Of a DNA stretch of 26,234 nucleotides, positions 1-8,169 are shown one piece after another. This DNA is from an uncultured Collinsella sp. GTDB lineage: Bacteria; Actinomycetota; Coriobacteriia; Coriobacteriales; Coriobacteriaceae. The notes beneath the pieces are model-generated. The model was not told where the DNA came from. It did no database searches and saw nothing but the letters and a program-made list of their open reading frames with translations. The stretch is from assembly GCA_900549345.1 (NCBI GenBank), contig UROC01000021.1, positions 1 through 26,234 of the forward strand, given 5' to 3'. Position 1 is the stretch's first letter. Each line of letters begins with the position of its first letter. The translations under genes and the position numbers were made by a program.

Positions 1-174
1 GCTGAGTCCGGAACGGCTGCGCGGCGGGCTGGCGGAGCATGCGGCGGCGGCATGGTGGCACCGGCCTCCACAGCCTCTCCACCTGCGGAAACGAGGCGAC
101 GGCCAGGTGCCGGGAGCTATTCCCGCGTTGCGCTAGCTGCGGAAACGCGGGACCCGTTCAGGCTGTTGCGTTGA
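1..174 (+). CDS. possible C-terminal tail of an upstream gene (partial)
   Basis: One plus-strand frame is open from the first base to a TGA at 172-174 (57 codons) and ends in a tail reading RDPFRLLR. The composition is Ala/Arg/Gly/Pro-rich, as expected of almost any open frame in GC-rich DNA, and no family is recognisable. Two copies of CTGCGGAAACG (near 83 and 137) lie inside it, and CCCGCGTT at 122-129 can pair with AACGCGGG at 144-151. The stretch may therefore be non-coding and structured. It is listed only because a gene running in from the left cannot be excluded. Confidence 0.2.
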   Translation, partial: AESGTAARRAGGACGGGMVAPASTASPPAETRRRPGAGSYSRVALAAETRDPFRLLR

Positions 175-241
175 GATTGAAAATCAACCGACTATCGTCA
201 AGGGCGGCCGTGCAGGACGTGCGACCTATATAACATATCGA

Positions 242-277
242 CAAAAAAGACCGCCGGCGCGGGGCGGCGCCGACGGT
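242..277 (-). terminator. rho-independent terminator of the small hypothetical gene
   Basis: Read on the minus strand, ACCGTCGGCG pairs with CGCCGGCGGT (plus positions 268-277 and 250-259, one non-Watson-Crick position). A T-run follows directly, seen as the A-run at 244-248 on the plus strand. It begins about 25 nt after the stop of the gene at 304-594, the expected position for its terminator. Confidence 0.75.
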
Positions 278-303
278 TGCGAGAGAATATCGATTGTTGG
301 CTG

Positions 304-594
304 TTAAGCAGCGACGGCCTCGTAGACCGTGGCGCCCGAGAAGCTGTCGTGCAGGCTCTTGCCGCAGATCCAAGGCAGCTCGACGACCTCGCAGACCGTG
401 TTGACCAGCTCGGAGCAGTCAGTAAAGTGCCCCTTATCGTTGAGGGCCTCGCAATCCTGAACACGCCAATAGCCATCGGTGTGCGTAATGTAGTACTCGT
501 GATCGTTGATCGACACGAAAGCGCGCGTCTTGGAACGCAACAGCTTCAGAAATCCTTCGAAGTCGGTCTCGACGACATCTCCAGCCTGGAACAT
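304..594 (-). CDS. small hypothetical protein (96 aa)
   Basis: The product is a 96-residue soluble protein starting MFQAGDVVETDF. I do not recognise the family. The start is well supported: AGGAGGT lies six bases upstream of the ATG at 594. A strong terminator follows the stop, so this is probably a monocistronic gene. The protein is acidic, with three cysteines in its second half (in QDCEA, TDCSE and NTVCE) and one in ICGK, and aromatic residues in YYITHTDGYW. It has no membrane segment or signal peptide. The beta-rich first half followed by a Cys-containing segment suggests a compact fold, but no function can be assigned. The opposite strand is also open here and looks like a shadow frame. 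Confidence 0.7.
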   Translation of the reverse strand: MFQAGDVVETDFEGFLKLLRSKTRAFVSINDHEYYITHTDGYWRVQDCEALNDKGHFTDCSELVNTVCEVVELPWICGKSLHDSFSGATVYEAVAA

Positions 595-884
595 GATGTT
601 ACCTCCTGGCCCGGCGCCACCATGGCGCGTTGATAAACGTTGGTACTCCTTTAGTAAAACCTTTATCAGAGCTTATGCGCGCATCATTTAGGCAAATGGT
701 AAAAACCGCAGGGTAGACGGGATAAAACGTTTAATCATCCCACCGGTCTGTCACATTCTGGCTGAAGTTTTATGCAAACCAGCTTTTCCACTCGGTCGCT
801 TGCATTGTTTGGGGCCGACGGCGCGATTACGGTTTTGGTTCGGCGGGTAAGAACGAGGCATCGAGACCAACGTCAGGAGGACAC

Positions 885-1406
885 ATGGAGACCATCGAGG
901 CACTCATCCACCGCCGCAGCTGCCGCAAATACAGCGATCGCCCTGTCGAGGCCGAGAAGCTCGCACGCATTATCGAAGCCGGCCAGTATGCGCCGAGCGG
1001 CATGGGACGCCAGCCGGTCACGTTCGTCGCCGTCACCGACCCCGCAACCGTCGAGCGCCTCTCGCAGCTCAACGCCCAGGCTATGGGTAGCGAGGGAGAT
1101 CCCTTCTACGGCGCCAAGACCGTTGTGGTGGTACTCGTCGACCGCAGCGTGCCCACGCACCTGGAAGACGGCTCACTCGCCATGGGCAACCTGCTCAACG
1201 CAGCCTATGCGCTGGGCGTCGATTCGTGTTGGATCCACCGCGCGCACGAGGTCTTTGACTCACCCGAGGGATTGGAACTGCTGGCCAAGTGGGGTCTGCC
1301 CGCCGACGGAAGCCTGCGCGGTGTGGGCAACTGTATTCTGGGCTATGCCGAAGACGTGCTTCCCCAGGCCAAACCCCGCCGCGACAACGTCGTGTACGTC
1401 AGGTAA
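885..1406 (+). CDS. nitroreductase-family FMN oxidoreductase (173 aa)
   Basis: This is a member of the nitroreductase superfamily: small dimeric flavoproteins that bind FMN and reduce nitro, quinone or other acceptors with NAD(P)H. The N-terminal RRSCRKYSDRPV motif (about residues 9-20) matches the family's FMN-phosphate-binding segment. APSGMGRQP (about 36-44) is the typical second FMN-contact loop, and GNCILGYAED near the C-terminus matches the usual late Gly-Tyr motif. At 173 residues it is at the short end of the family, close to the compact gut nitroreductases. The ATG is preceded by AGGAGG and a four-base gap. The physiological substrate cannot be read from the sequence. A structured repeat element begins six bases after the stop codon. 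Confidence 0.9.
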   Translation: METIEALIHRRSCRKYSDRPVEAEKLARIIEAGQYAPSGMGRQPVTFVAVTDPATVERLSQLNAQAMGSEGDPFYGAKTVVVVLVDRSVPTHLEDGSLAMGNLLNAAYALGVDSCWIHRAHEVFDSPEGLELLAKWGLPADGSLRGVGNCILGYAEDVLPQAKPRRDNVVYVR

Positions 1407-1412
1407 TTAGTT

Positions 1413-1549
1413 CCGCCGTTCTAACGAACGGCGGCCCCGCTGACGCTGCGCGAGCCGCATTCACGCCAATCTGACGTTCAATTTCGAGGGCGCGACCAAA
1501 AGGTCAGCGCCCTCTCATTTCACGTCACCTTGGCACAAATGCGGCTCGC
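1413..1549 (+). ncRNA. structured 3' element, copy A (two-copy family)
   Basis: The element begins six bases after the nitroreductase stop. It contains an apical hairpin, CCGCCGTTC/GAACGGCGG (1413-1434, loop TAAC). An outer 12-bp stem follows, GCGAGCCGCATT (1450-1461) with AATGCGGCTCGC (1538-1549). Inside it are nested GCCAA/TTGGC (1465-1469, 1530-1534), TGACGT/ACGTCA (1472-1477, 1522-1527) and GAGGGCGC plus GACC paired with GGTC and GCGCCCTC around an AAAA loop (1486-1514). Copy B at 11049-11187 has the same layout with different stem bases that still pair. There is no T-run, so this is not a plain terminator. It could be a conserved RNA (the genus-restricted Collinsella-1 motif in Rfam is one to test) or a mobile hairpin element. 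Confidence 0.6.
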
Positions 1550-1644
1550 TCGCTGTTGGCGACTGACATCGAATGAACCGTTGTTGGCATTCGACACTTG
1601 GGCAGCTAAAAAGCCCGTCCCAAATTAGCCACCCCACTCGCAAC

Positions 1645-2220
1645 TTATCTTGCCGATGGGGTTGTCGTCATTTCGTTCGTCTGGGTCGCTTCGGCTTCGC
1701 TGCCTTGTTCATCCTCGCCCTTTTGGGCATCGGCGATCGTTGCGGCAGCGGCAACAACGCCGCGCTGAGGCGCCACGCCCGTCTGGGCCTGAGCGCCCTC
1801 GACAAGCTCCGTGCCGGCATGCGCGAGCTCAGCAGACCCGAACATCGCACTCAGGTCGGCCCCGCCGCCGGCGTAACCAAGTGCCGCGAGCGCGATGGCG
1901 ATTATCGCGGCAATGACCACGATCGGCACATAACGATGCCAGCCTGCGGGATTGAGGCCGCTACGGCGAGCAGCGCCACGGCTAATGAAGCCGAGCGTTC
2001 CATCGTGCTTGAGCTTTGACCCCACCACACGCTTACGGACCCACAGCGACGATTCGGCCTGCATGGCCAAGCGAGCGCTTGCCGAAGGATAGCCATATCT
2101 AGTGCGTTTGAACGAGCCGTCGAAGCCTGAGGCGCTTTTGCCCCACGTCCGCGAAGTCGTGCGACGGTTGACCGGCGCCGTGGGCTTTCGAGCCCGATTT
2201 GGTTTTGAAGTCTCCGTCAT
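1645..2220 (-). CDS. membrane-anchored hypothetical protein (191 aa)
   Basis: I do not recognise the family. From the chosen ATG (2220, MTETSKPNRARK, with a GGGGGC stretch just upstream) the product has a long, very basic Arg/Lys/Ser-rich N-terminal half of about 95 residues. One hydrophobic helix follows (YVPIVVIAAIIAIALAALGY, about 96-115). The remainder is Ala/Glu/Gln/Thr-rich and ends EMTTTPSAR. This is a bitopic layout with a basic cytoplasmic side and a low-complexity acidic outer side. Longer in-frame starts exist at 2256 and 2274. It lies 84 bases downstream of the Fis-type regulator on the same strand and may share its transcript. The basic half could bind nucleic acid or lipid headgroups, but that is a guess. 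Confidence 0.6.
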   Translation of the reverse strand: MTETSKPNRARKPTAPVNRRTTSRTWGKSASGFDGSFKRTRYGYPSASARLAMQAESSLWVRKRVVGSKLKHDGTLGFISRGAARRSGLNPAGWHRYVPIVVIAAIIAIALAALGYAGGGADLSAMFGSAELAHAGTELVEGAQAQTGVAPQRGVVAAAATIADAQKGEDEQGSEAEATQTNEMTTTPSAR

Positions 2221-2304
2221 ACGCCCCCGCACGCCGTAACGCAATCGAATCATTACCGCTTTGGACTGTAGCACACGCGCTGCATGCGGTCACGAGCGCC
2301 TCGC

Positions 2305-3522
2305 TCAGCGGTCGTCGTCCTTCAGCAAGCGCCACAGGGTCGTGCGGCTTATTCCCAGCACCTCGGCAGCGCGGGTCCGGTTGCCCTGAAGGTAGCCTAC
2401 GACCAGCCGCGCGATGTCGCGTTCGGTATCGGTCAGTGGACGCAGGATATACAGGTCGCTGTCGAGCGTCGGAGTGCCAAAGGTTGCGGTTTTGATGACG
2501 TCTTCCTGGGCGAGCACCTCCTCCGCCACCGTGCGCTCCGCCACACCCGGCCCTACTAATATATAGAGTCGTTCCGAGACCTCGCGAAGCTGCAGATAGT
2601 TACGTGGCCAGCGATAGCCGTTGAGTGTCGAGGCAGCCTCCTCAGACATACTCGGAGCGGCAGTTCCAAAGACATCTGACAGATACGACAAATACTGCGC
2701 GACCTTTTTCGATGCGCCACCCTGCTCGGCAATCGCAGGCGCCACACTCACTGCGCACGCCAAGCGCTCGGTTACAAAAGCGGCCTGTTCGCTTTCGCCA
2801 CCGCCCGGCATATCGTTTGCCGTCAGAACCACATGGCAACGCGCGGCCAGCGCCGTGTCGGTCATCGTAGAGACAAGCTCGCGCAGACGCTGCGGCGAAA
2901 GTGCATGCCAGCCGCCAATACAAAGGGTCAGCCCTGCCTGGAACAGCGGCGATTCCGAGCTTTTGAGCAGATGGCGCCAGCCGCGATCTGTGAGCTCGTC
3001 AAGTGCCACGGACACAAAGGGTTCGTCAGCATAAGGCCCATCCAGATAGAGGCGTTTTGCAATCTCTGCCTGGCCGGCACCCAGCTCGCCCTCCAACATG
3101 AGGGGCACGCCGCGGGCATAGCTTTCGCAGACGGGGCCAGAGACCGCAGCGGCACCCTCGACAATGCCGTACGCGCTTGCCTCGTAGCGCGCCTCGACCT
3201 CATCTGCGTTAAGCCACTCAATGCCCGCGTGTGCCGCCACACCGCGCACCTCGCGGATCACGACCACCCAAAGCGCGCCGTCTTCCTTGGCGACCGGACG
3301 CACCGTGAGGCTCAAGCGCCCTCCCGCATGCCCCATCACCAGGCGCGTGCCGTTGCCCACGCGCCCCAGGCGCTCGGCGACAAATGCCGCGACATCTTGC
3401 TCGAGCGCGACATCATCCATGGTCGAAATCGCCACGTGTCCATGCCCATCGATTGCCAACGCCGAGGCCCCGGCAGCAGCCAAGGCCTCGATCAAGATTT
3501 GTAGCTTGGCGTCACTGTTCAT
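2305..3522 (-). CDS. Fis-family transcriptional regulator with degenerate AAA+ core (405 aa)
   Basis: The layout follows NtrC/PrpR-type enhancer-binding proteins: an N-terminal sensory region (about 1-110), an AAA+-like middle (about 130-330) and a C-terminal Fis-type helix-turn-helix (LTDTERDIARLVVGYLQ... NRTRAAEVLGISRTTLWRLL). The ATPase core looks inactive. The Walker A position reads GELGAGQAE, with Gln where the Lys should be. The Walker B region reads LTLCIGGWHAL, without the acidic pair. No GAFTGA sigma-54 contact loop is visible. It therefore probably does not activate sigma-54 promoters and may act as a repressor or sigma-70-type regulator, as TyrR does. I chose the ATG at 3522, preceded by GAGGAC; a GTG at 3546 is an alternative. 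Its targets are unknown. Confidence 0.8.
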   Translation of the reverse strand: MNSDAKLQILIEALAAAGASALAIDGHGHVAISTMDDVALEQDVAAFVAERLGRVGNGTRLVMGHAGGRLSLTVRPVAKEDGALWVVVIREVRGVAAHAGIEWLNADEVEARYEASAYGIVEGAAAVSGPVCESYARGVPLMLEGELGAGQAEIAKRLYLDGPYADEPFVSVALDELTDRGWRHLLKSSESPLFQAGLTLCIGGWHALSPQRLRELVSTMTDTALAARCHVVLTANDMPGGGESEQAAFVTERLACAVSVAPAIAEQGGASKKVAQYLSYLSDVFGTAAPSMSEEAASTLNGYRWPRNYLQLREVSERLYILVGPGVAERTVAEEVLAQEDVIKTATFGTPTLDSDLYILRPLTDTERDIARLVVGYLQGNRTRAAEVLGISRTTLWRLLKDDDR

Positions 3523-3646
3523 ATTGCGTCCCGTCCTCGACGCCACGCCGCCACCGACGGCCGCGCGGGCGAGTGTTTCAAAATTGAACGATATTGCTCA
3601 CCAAACACTATAGGGCAGAGGCCGCCGTCCTGCGAGTATATGAGTT

Positions 3647-3738
3647 GCCCCGCATCGCCATCCTGGCGGGGCGATAAGAGCTCTTCGGGACCTATAAACC
3701 TGCGGACAAGCCATACCCGCAAGAGCTCCTATCGCTCC
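3647..3738. other. overlapping large hairpins between the regulator and the YeiH-family gene
   Basis: Two mutually exclusive inverted repeats share bases. GCCCCGC (3647-3653) pairs with GCGGGGC (3666-3672). Separately, the 22-nt arm at 3668-3689 (GGGGCGATAAGAGCTC then TTCGGG) pairs almost perfectly with 3716-3738, with one bulged base and two non-Watson-Crick positions. The site is downstream of the YeiH-family stop and upstream of the Fis-type regulator, both read leftward. It could be a terminator plus leader structure, or a repeat remnant. No T-run follows either hairpin and I recognise no riboswitch. Confidence 0.5.
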
Positions 3739-3787
3739 ACCGCAGGCATGCGCTCACCAGCATGCAGCACGCAAATAAGCTACTTCT

Positions 3788-4822
3788 CTACCAGATTCCC
3801 AGCACGTGCTGCATTCCCAAACTCATGCACGCAATGCCAATCCAGCAGCAAAAGCCCAATGCGATGGGCTTACCGCCCTTTTTGACCAGCTCGACGATAT
3901 CGGTATTAAAGCCAATAGCCGCCATGGCCATCACGATAAAGAACTTCGAAAGCTCCTTGATGGGCGCCGTAATGGACGCGGGAAGCTGAAGCACCGTGGT
4001 GATTACGCTCGCCAGCACAAAGAACAGCACAAACATGGGAAACGCGCGTTTAAGCGAGAACGTGCTTTTGGCGTCGCCGCCGGCCTTGCGCGCCAGATGC
4101 ATCTGCCAGCATGCGAGAACCAACGTAATGGGAATAATGGCCAGCGTCCTGGTGAGCTTGACCACCGTGGCGCTCTCGAGCACATTGGCACCGGGATGCA
4201 TGCTGTCCCAAGCGCTCGCCGCAGCCGTTACGGACGAAGTGTCGTTGATGGCGGTGCCGGCAAACAGACCAAAGCCCTCGTTGGTCAGCCCGAGCATGCC
4301 GCCGAGCGTCGGAAACACGAGCGCCGCGATAACGTTAAACAGGAAGATGACCGAAATAGCCTGGGCAATCTCACGATCGTCGGCATCGATGACGGGCGCG
4401 GTCGCGGCGATGGCAGAACCGCCGCAAATCGACGAACCCACACCCACAAGCGTCGCGATCTTGCCCGGCACGTTCATGACGCGGCAGAGCACGAAGGCGA
4501 TGACAAGCGAGGTCGAGATCGTCGCCACGATAATCGGCAGCGACTGAGCGCCTTTGGACAGAATCTGCGAGAGGTTCATGCCAAAACCAAGCAGGATTAC
4601 CGCGTACTGCAAGACTTTTTTAGACGTATAGGTGACACCGGCGGCGAGCTGTTCGCGACGATTCTTGGGAAAGACGAGCGCCAGGACCATGCCAAAGAGG
4701 ATGGCAAACACTGGCCCGCCGACCACCTCAATCTGTTTGCCGAGCAACGTCGCGGGGATGGCGACGATCAGGCAGAACAAGACGCCCTTCCAGCGCTCGC
4801 GTAGGATATTCGCCAGTTGCAT
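3788..4822 (-). CDS. YeiH/UPF0324-family inner-membrane protein, putative anion exporter (344 aa)
   Basis: This is a polytopic membrane protein of the YeiH family (UPF0324), annotated as putative sulfate exporters; the true substrate is not firmly established. It has about ten hydrophobic segments and the hallmark GSSICGGSAIAATAPV motif in the middle, followed by a second conserved region, LFAGTAINDTSSVTAA. Full length is close to the family norm of about 340 residues. The ATG at 4822 is preceded by AAGGA at an eight-base spacing. A GntR-family regulator is transcribed divergently from the 193-bp gap upstream. YeiH-type genes are often paired with a divergent regulator (usually LysR-type), so local control of this gene is a reasonable inference. 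Confidence 0.9.
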   Translation of the reverse strand: MQLANILRERWKGVLFCLIVAIPATLLGKQIEVVGGPVFAILFGMVLALVFPKNRREQLAAGVTYTSKKVLQYAVILLGFGMNLSQILSKGAQSLPIIVATISTSLVIAFVLCRVMNVPGKIATLVGVGSSICGGSAIAATAPVIDADDREIAQAISVIFLFNVIAALVFPTLGGMLGLTNEGFGLFAGTAINDTSSVTAAASAWDSMHPGANVLESATVVKLTRTLAIIPITLVLACWQMHLARKAGGDAKSTFSLKRAFPMFVLFFVLASVITTVLQLPASITAPIKELSKFFIVMAMAAIGFNTDIVELVKKGGKPIALGFCCWIGIACMSLGMQHVLGIW

Positions 4823-4984
4823 ATGGGATTCCTTCTTTCTATTTCACGTTTGCGACGGCTTATGATACGGCAATATTGAGCACAACTGCGCGCAAACACA
4901 GACTAAGGCGCCGCAATAGTTCTTGGGCAACAGCCGAATTACCCACCGCGGAGAGCTGATTCGCGGCATAATTAACAGCTGACA

Positions 4985-4997
4985 TATCAGTGTGATA
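4985..4997. promoter_or_regulatory. inverted repeat in the divergent yeiH-like/gntR gap
   Basis: TATCA-GTG-TGATA is a short palindrome (5-bp arms, 3-bp spacer). It ends 18 bases before the GntR ATG at 5016, in the gap between the two divergent genes. The position suits an autoregulatory operator for the GntR protein. The arms are short enough to occur by chance. Confidence 0.3.
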
Positions 4998-5015
4998 GAA
5001 CGGTTGCGAGGCACT

Positions 5016-5717
5016 ATGGAAGAATCGATGCACGTCGGCGAGCAGGAAACGAGCCTACAGGACCAGTCCTACCACACCATTCGACGCAAAATCGTCTACC
5101 TGGACTACAAGCCGGGCGAAAAGCTGGGCGTCAAACAGCTTTGCGACGACCTGGATATGGGGCGAACCCCTGTGCGCGAGGCGCTGGTGCGTCTGGCGCA
5201 AGAGGGCCTGGTGCGTACCGTGCCCCAAAGCGGCACCTATGTCTCGCCCATCAACCTCACTCTTGCCGAGAGCGCCTGCTACATTCGCGAGCACCTGGAA
5301 AAGCAGGTGATTGTGGAGTGCTGCGCCCGTGCCACCTCAGCAGGCATCGAGCAGCTCGACCGAGCCATCGCGCTGCAGGAAAAGACCATGGCCGAAGAGG
5401 ATCGCATCGGCTTCTTTTTAAGCGACAACCTTATGCACCGCATGATCTTTAGCATCGCGTGTCGCAGTACCGTGTGGTCCTGGCTCGAGGCGACCAATGC
5501 CGACCTGGAGCGCTTCCGCTGGCTGCGCGCCGCCACGCAGACACTCGACAATCAGGAGACTGTTAACGAGCACAAGCAAATCCGCCGCGCTATCGCCGGT
5601 CGCGACCCCATCGAGGCGAGTTTTTTGGTCAGCAAGCACCTGCACATGATGTTCCGTAACCAAACGGAGGTTCTGGACCAGTTCCCCGAGTACTTCGAGA
5701 CCAGCAAGCTCCGCTAA
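5016..5717 (+). CDS. GntR-family transcriptional regulator, FadR/FCD type (233 aa)
   Basis: An N-terminal winged helix-turn-helix (about residues 17-80) contains the typical GntR pattern LGVKQLCDDLDMGRTPVREAL and the wing VRTVPQSGTYVSP. The C-terminal FCD-like all-helical effector domain (about 90-225) keeps metal/ligand-type His positions in NLMHRMIF, NEHKQIRRAI and SKHLHMMF. The start at 5016 follows GAGG at a short spacing; GTG at 4992 and ATG at 5028 are alternatives. The ligand is probably a small carboxylate, as for most FCD regulators. Its likely target is the divergent YeiH-family gene. A REP-like hairpin starts at the base after the stop codon and has TTTTATC after it, so it probably also ends the transcript. 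Confidence 0.88.
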   Translation: MEESMHVGEQETSLQDQSYHTIRRKIVYLDYKPGEKLGVKQLCDDLDMGRTPVREALVRLAQEGLVRTVPQSGTYVSPINLTLAESACYIREHLEKQVIVECCARATSAGIEQLDRAIALQEKTMAEEDRIGFFLSDNLMHRMIFSIACRSTVWSWLEATNADLERFRWLRAATQTLDNQETVNEHKQIRRAIAGRDPIEASFLVSKHLHMMFRNQTEVLDQFPEYFETSKLR

Positions 5718-5760
5718 CCTGCCAAAAAGGGACAGGTTTATTTTGGCAGGTTTTATCTGG
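5718..5760 (+). repeat. REP-like palindrome, GGGACAG family (copy 1)
   Basis: CCTGCCAAAA at 5718 pairs with TTTTGGCAGG ending at 5750, around a core containing GGGACAGG. The conserved 3' extension TTTTATCTGGG follows. Four relatives lie at 8110-8167 (inverted), 11231-11280, 15006-15060 and 16066-16111. The element starts immediately after the GntR stop and may serve as its terminator. Confidence 0.8.
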
Positions 5761-5770
5761 GCAAATGCAA

Positions 5771-5806
5771 CAAGGCCCGGCCCCGCTACAACGGAGCCGG
5801 GCCTTG
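5771..5806 (-). terminator. GC-rich hairpin at the 3' end of glmS
   Basis: CAAGGCCCGGC (5771-5781) pairs with GCCGGGCCTTG (5796-5806, one extra internal pair region) around ACAA. It lies 25 bases beyond the glmS stop and before the convergent GntR gene. On the minus strand the tail reads TTGTTGCATTTG, a weak T-tract. It is probably a terminator, possibly two-way. Confidence 0.6.
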
Positions 5807-5830
5807 GTCGCTAGAACGGCGGAACAACAA

Positions 5831-7678
<1,848 letters not shown>

Positions 7679-7737
7679 AGGATAAATCCCTTCGTTCGCG
7701 TGACTGCAAGACGTCCACGCACAGGGGGCGCTGAGAC

Positions 7738-7767
7738 GTATAACGTTCGAGTATTGTACTCACGCAA
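7738..7767 (-). promoter_or_regulatory. candidate glmS promoter
   Basis: On the minus strand TTGCGT (7767-7762) and TTATAC (7743-7738) are separated by 18 bases and point at glmS. An alternative -10, TACAAT at 7758-7753, lies between them and would put the inverted repeat at 7780-7811 over the -35 region. Both are near-consensus sigma-70-type guesses. Confidence 0.4.
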
Positions 7768-7779
7768 GCGCAAGCTGAT

Positions 7780-7811
7780 ATACCAGAAGTGGTATCTCAA
7801 CTTAGATACCA
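7780..7811. promoter_or_regulatory. overlapping TGGTATCT inverted repeats upstream of glmS
   Basis: TGGTATCT (7790-7797) and AGATACCA (7804-7811) form perfect 8-bp arms around six bases. A further half-site, ATACCA at 7780-7785, makes a second inverted repeat with the same TGGTAT. Three half-sites in 32 bp just upstream of the glmS promoter look like an operator. GntR/HutC-type amino-sugar regulators bind TGGT..ACCA sites, so a NagR/DasR-like control of amino-sugar synthesis is a fair inference; no such regulator gene is in the window. Confidence 0.5.
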
Positions 7812-7830
7812 CCCGATGCACACATGCCCA

Positions 7831-7885
7831 GCCGGTCCAAACCGCCACAATGGGGACAGGCACCTTCGTGGTAGTTTGGACCGGC
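7831..7885 (+). repeat. palindrome with GGGGACAGGCACC core (island element 1)
   Basis: GCCGGTCCAAAC (7831-7842) pairs with GTTTGGACCGGC (7874-7885), and an inner CCAC/GTGG pair flanks the core GGGGACAGGCACCTT. A second member with the same core in inverted orientation lies at 8061-8106. It belongs to the broad GGGACAG-core repeat family of this window. Confidence 0.75.
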
Positions 7886-7908
7886 CGGCGCTCTGTCCCG
7901 GCGAAAGA

Positions 7909-7963
7909 TCTCGATCTGTAACATCTGGGCCGCAATAAGCCGGCTTAGTGTTACAGATCGAGA
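7909..7963. repeat. paired inverted repeat of TCTCGATCTGTAACA (island element 2)
   Basis: TCTCGATCTGTAACA (7909-7923) is followed after 25 bases by its exact reverse complement (7949-7963). The loop holds a smaller GCCG/CGGC pairing. The same 15-mer pair recurs at 7988-8046, so each unit resembles a REPIN: two REP-like sequences in inverse orientation with a short variable middle. Confidence 0.8.
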
Positions 7964-7987
7964 CATTACGGTTCGGCCCCAGCACTA

Positions 7988-8046
7988 TGTCTCGATCTGT
8001 AACAGGTGGAGGCGGTTTTGCCGTCCAGATGTTACAGATCGAGACA
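7988..8046. repeat. paired inverted repeat of TGTCTCGATCTGTAACA (island element 3)
   Basis: The 17-mer TGTCTCGATCTGTAACA (7988-8004) is repeated as its exact reverse complement at 8030-8046, with 25 bases between. The middle (GGCGG..CCGTCC) differs in sequence from that of element 2 but again forms a small inner stem. Arms are the same as element 2, extended by two bases. Confidence 0.85.
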
Positions 8047-8060
8047 ATTGAAGGCCCGGG

Positions 8061-8106
8061 CGTCTCAAACCACCACAAAGGTGCCTGTCCCCTTCGTGGT
8101 GGTCGC
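8061..8106 (-). repeat. palindrome with GGGGACAGGCACC core, inverted (island element 4)
   Basis: ACCACCAC (8069-8076) pairs with GTGGTGGT (8096-8103) around GGTGCCTGTCCCC, the reverse complement of the core in element 1. Aligned with element 1 in opposite orientation, it shares most positions of the arms and flanks. Elements 1 and 4 therefore bracket elements 2 and 3 as inverted copies. Confidence 0.75.
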
Positions 8107-8109
8107 GCT

Positions 8110-8167
8110 GGCAACGGCGTTTCCCCAGATAAAACCTGCCAAAATAAACCTGTCCCTTTTTGGCAGG
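8110..8167 (-). repeat. REP-like palindrome, GGGACAG family (copy 2, inverted)
   Basis: CCTGCCAAAA (8135-8144) pairs with the TTTTTGGCAGG ending at 8167 around AACCTGTCCC. The conserved extension (GTTTCCCCAGATAAAA, 8119-8134) lies on the left because this copy is inverted relative to the one at 5718. It ends two bases before the -35 box of the LacI-family gene. Confidence 0.8.
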
Positions 8168-8169
8168 CT

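Noticed and set aside
7679..7780. glmS ribozyme in the glmS leader
   Set aside because: The stretch AGCGCC is present by chance, but the rest of the conserved core and the pseudoknot are not visible, and the ribozyme is mainly found in Firmicutes.
7909..8046. CRISPR-like array (repeated TCTCGATCTGTAACA units)
   Set aside because: The units alternate in orientation and form hairpins, there are only two pairs, and spacing is irregular. This is a REPIN-like arrangement and no cas gene is nearby.
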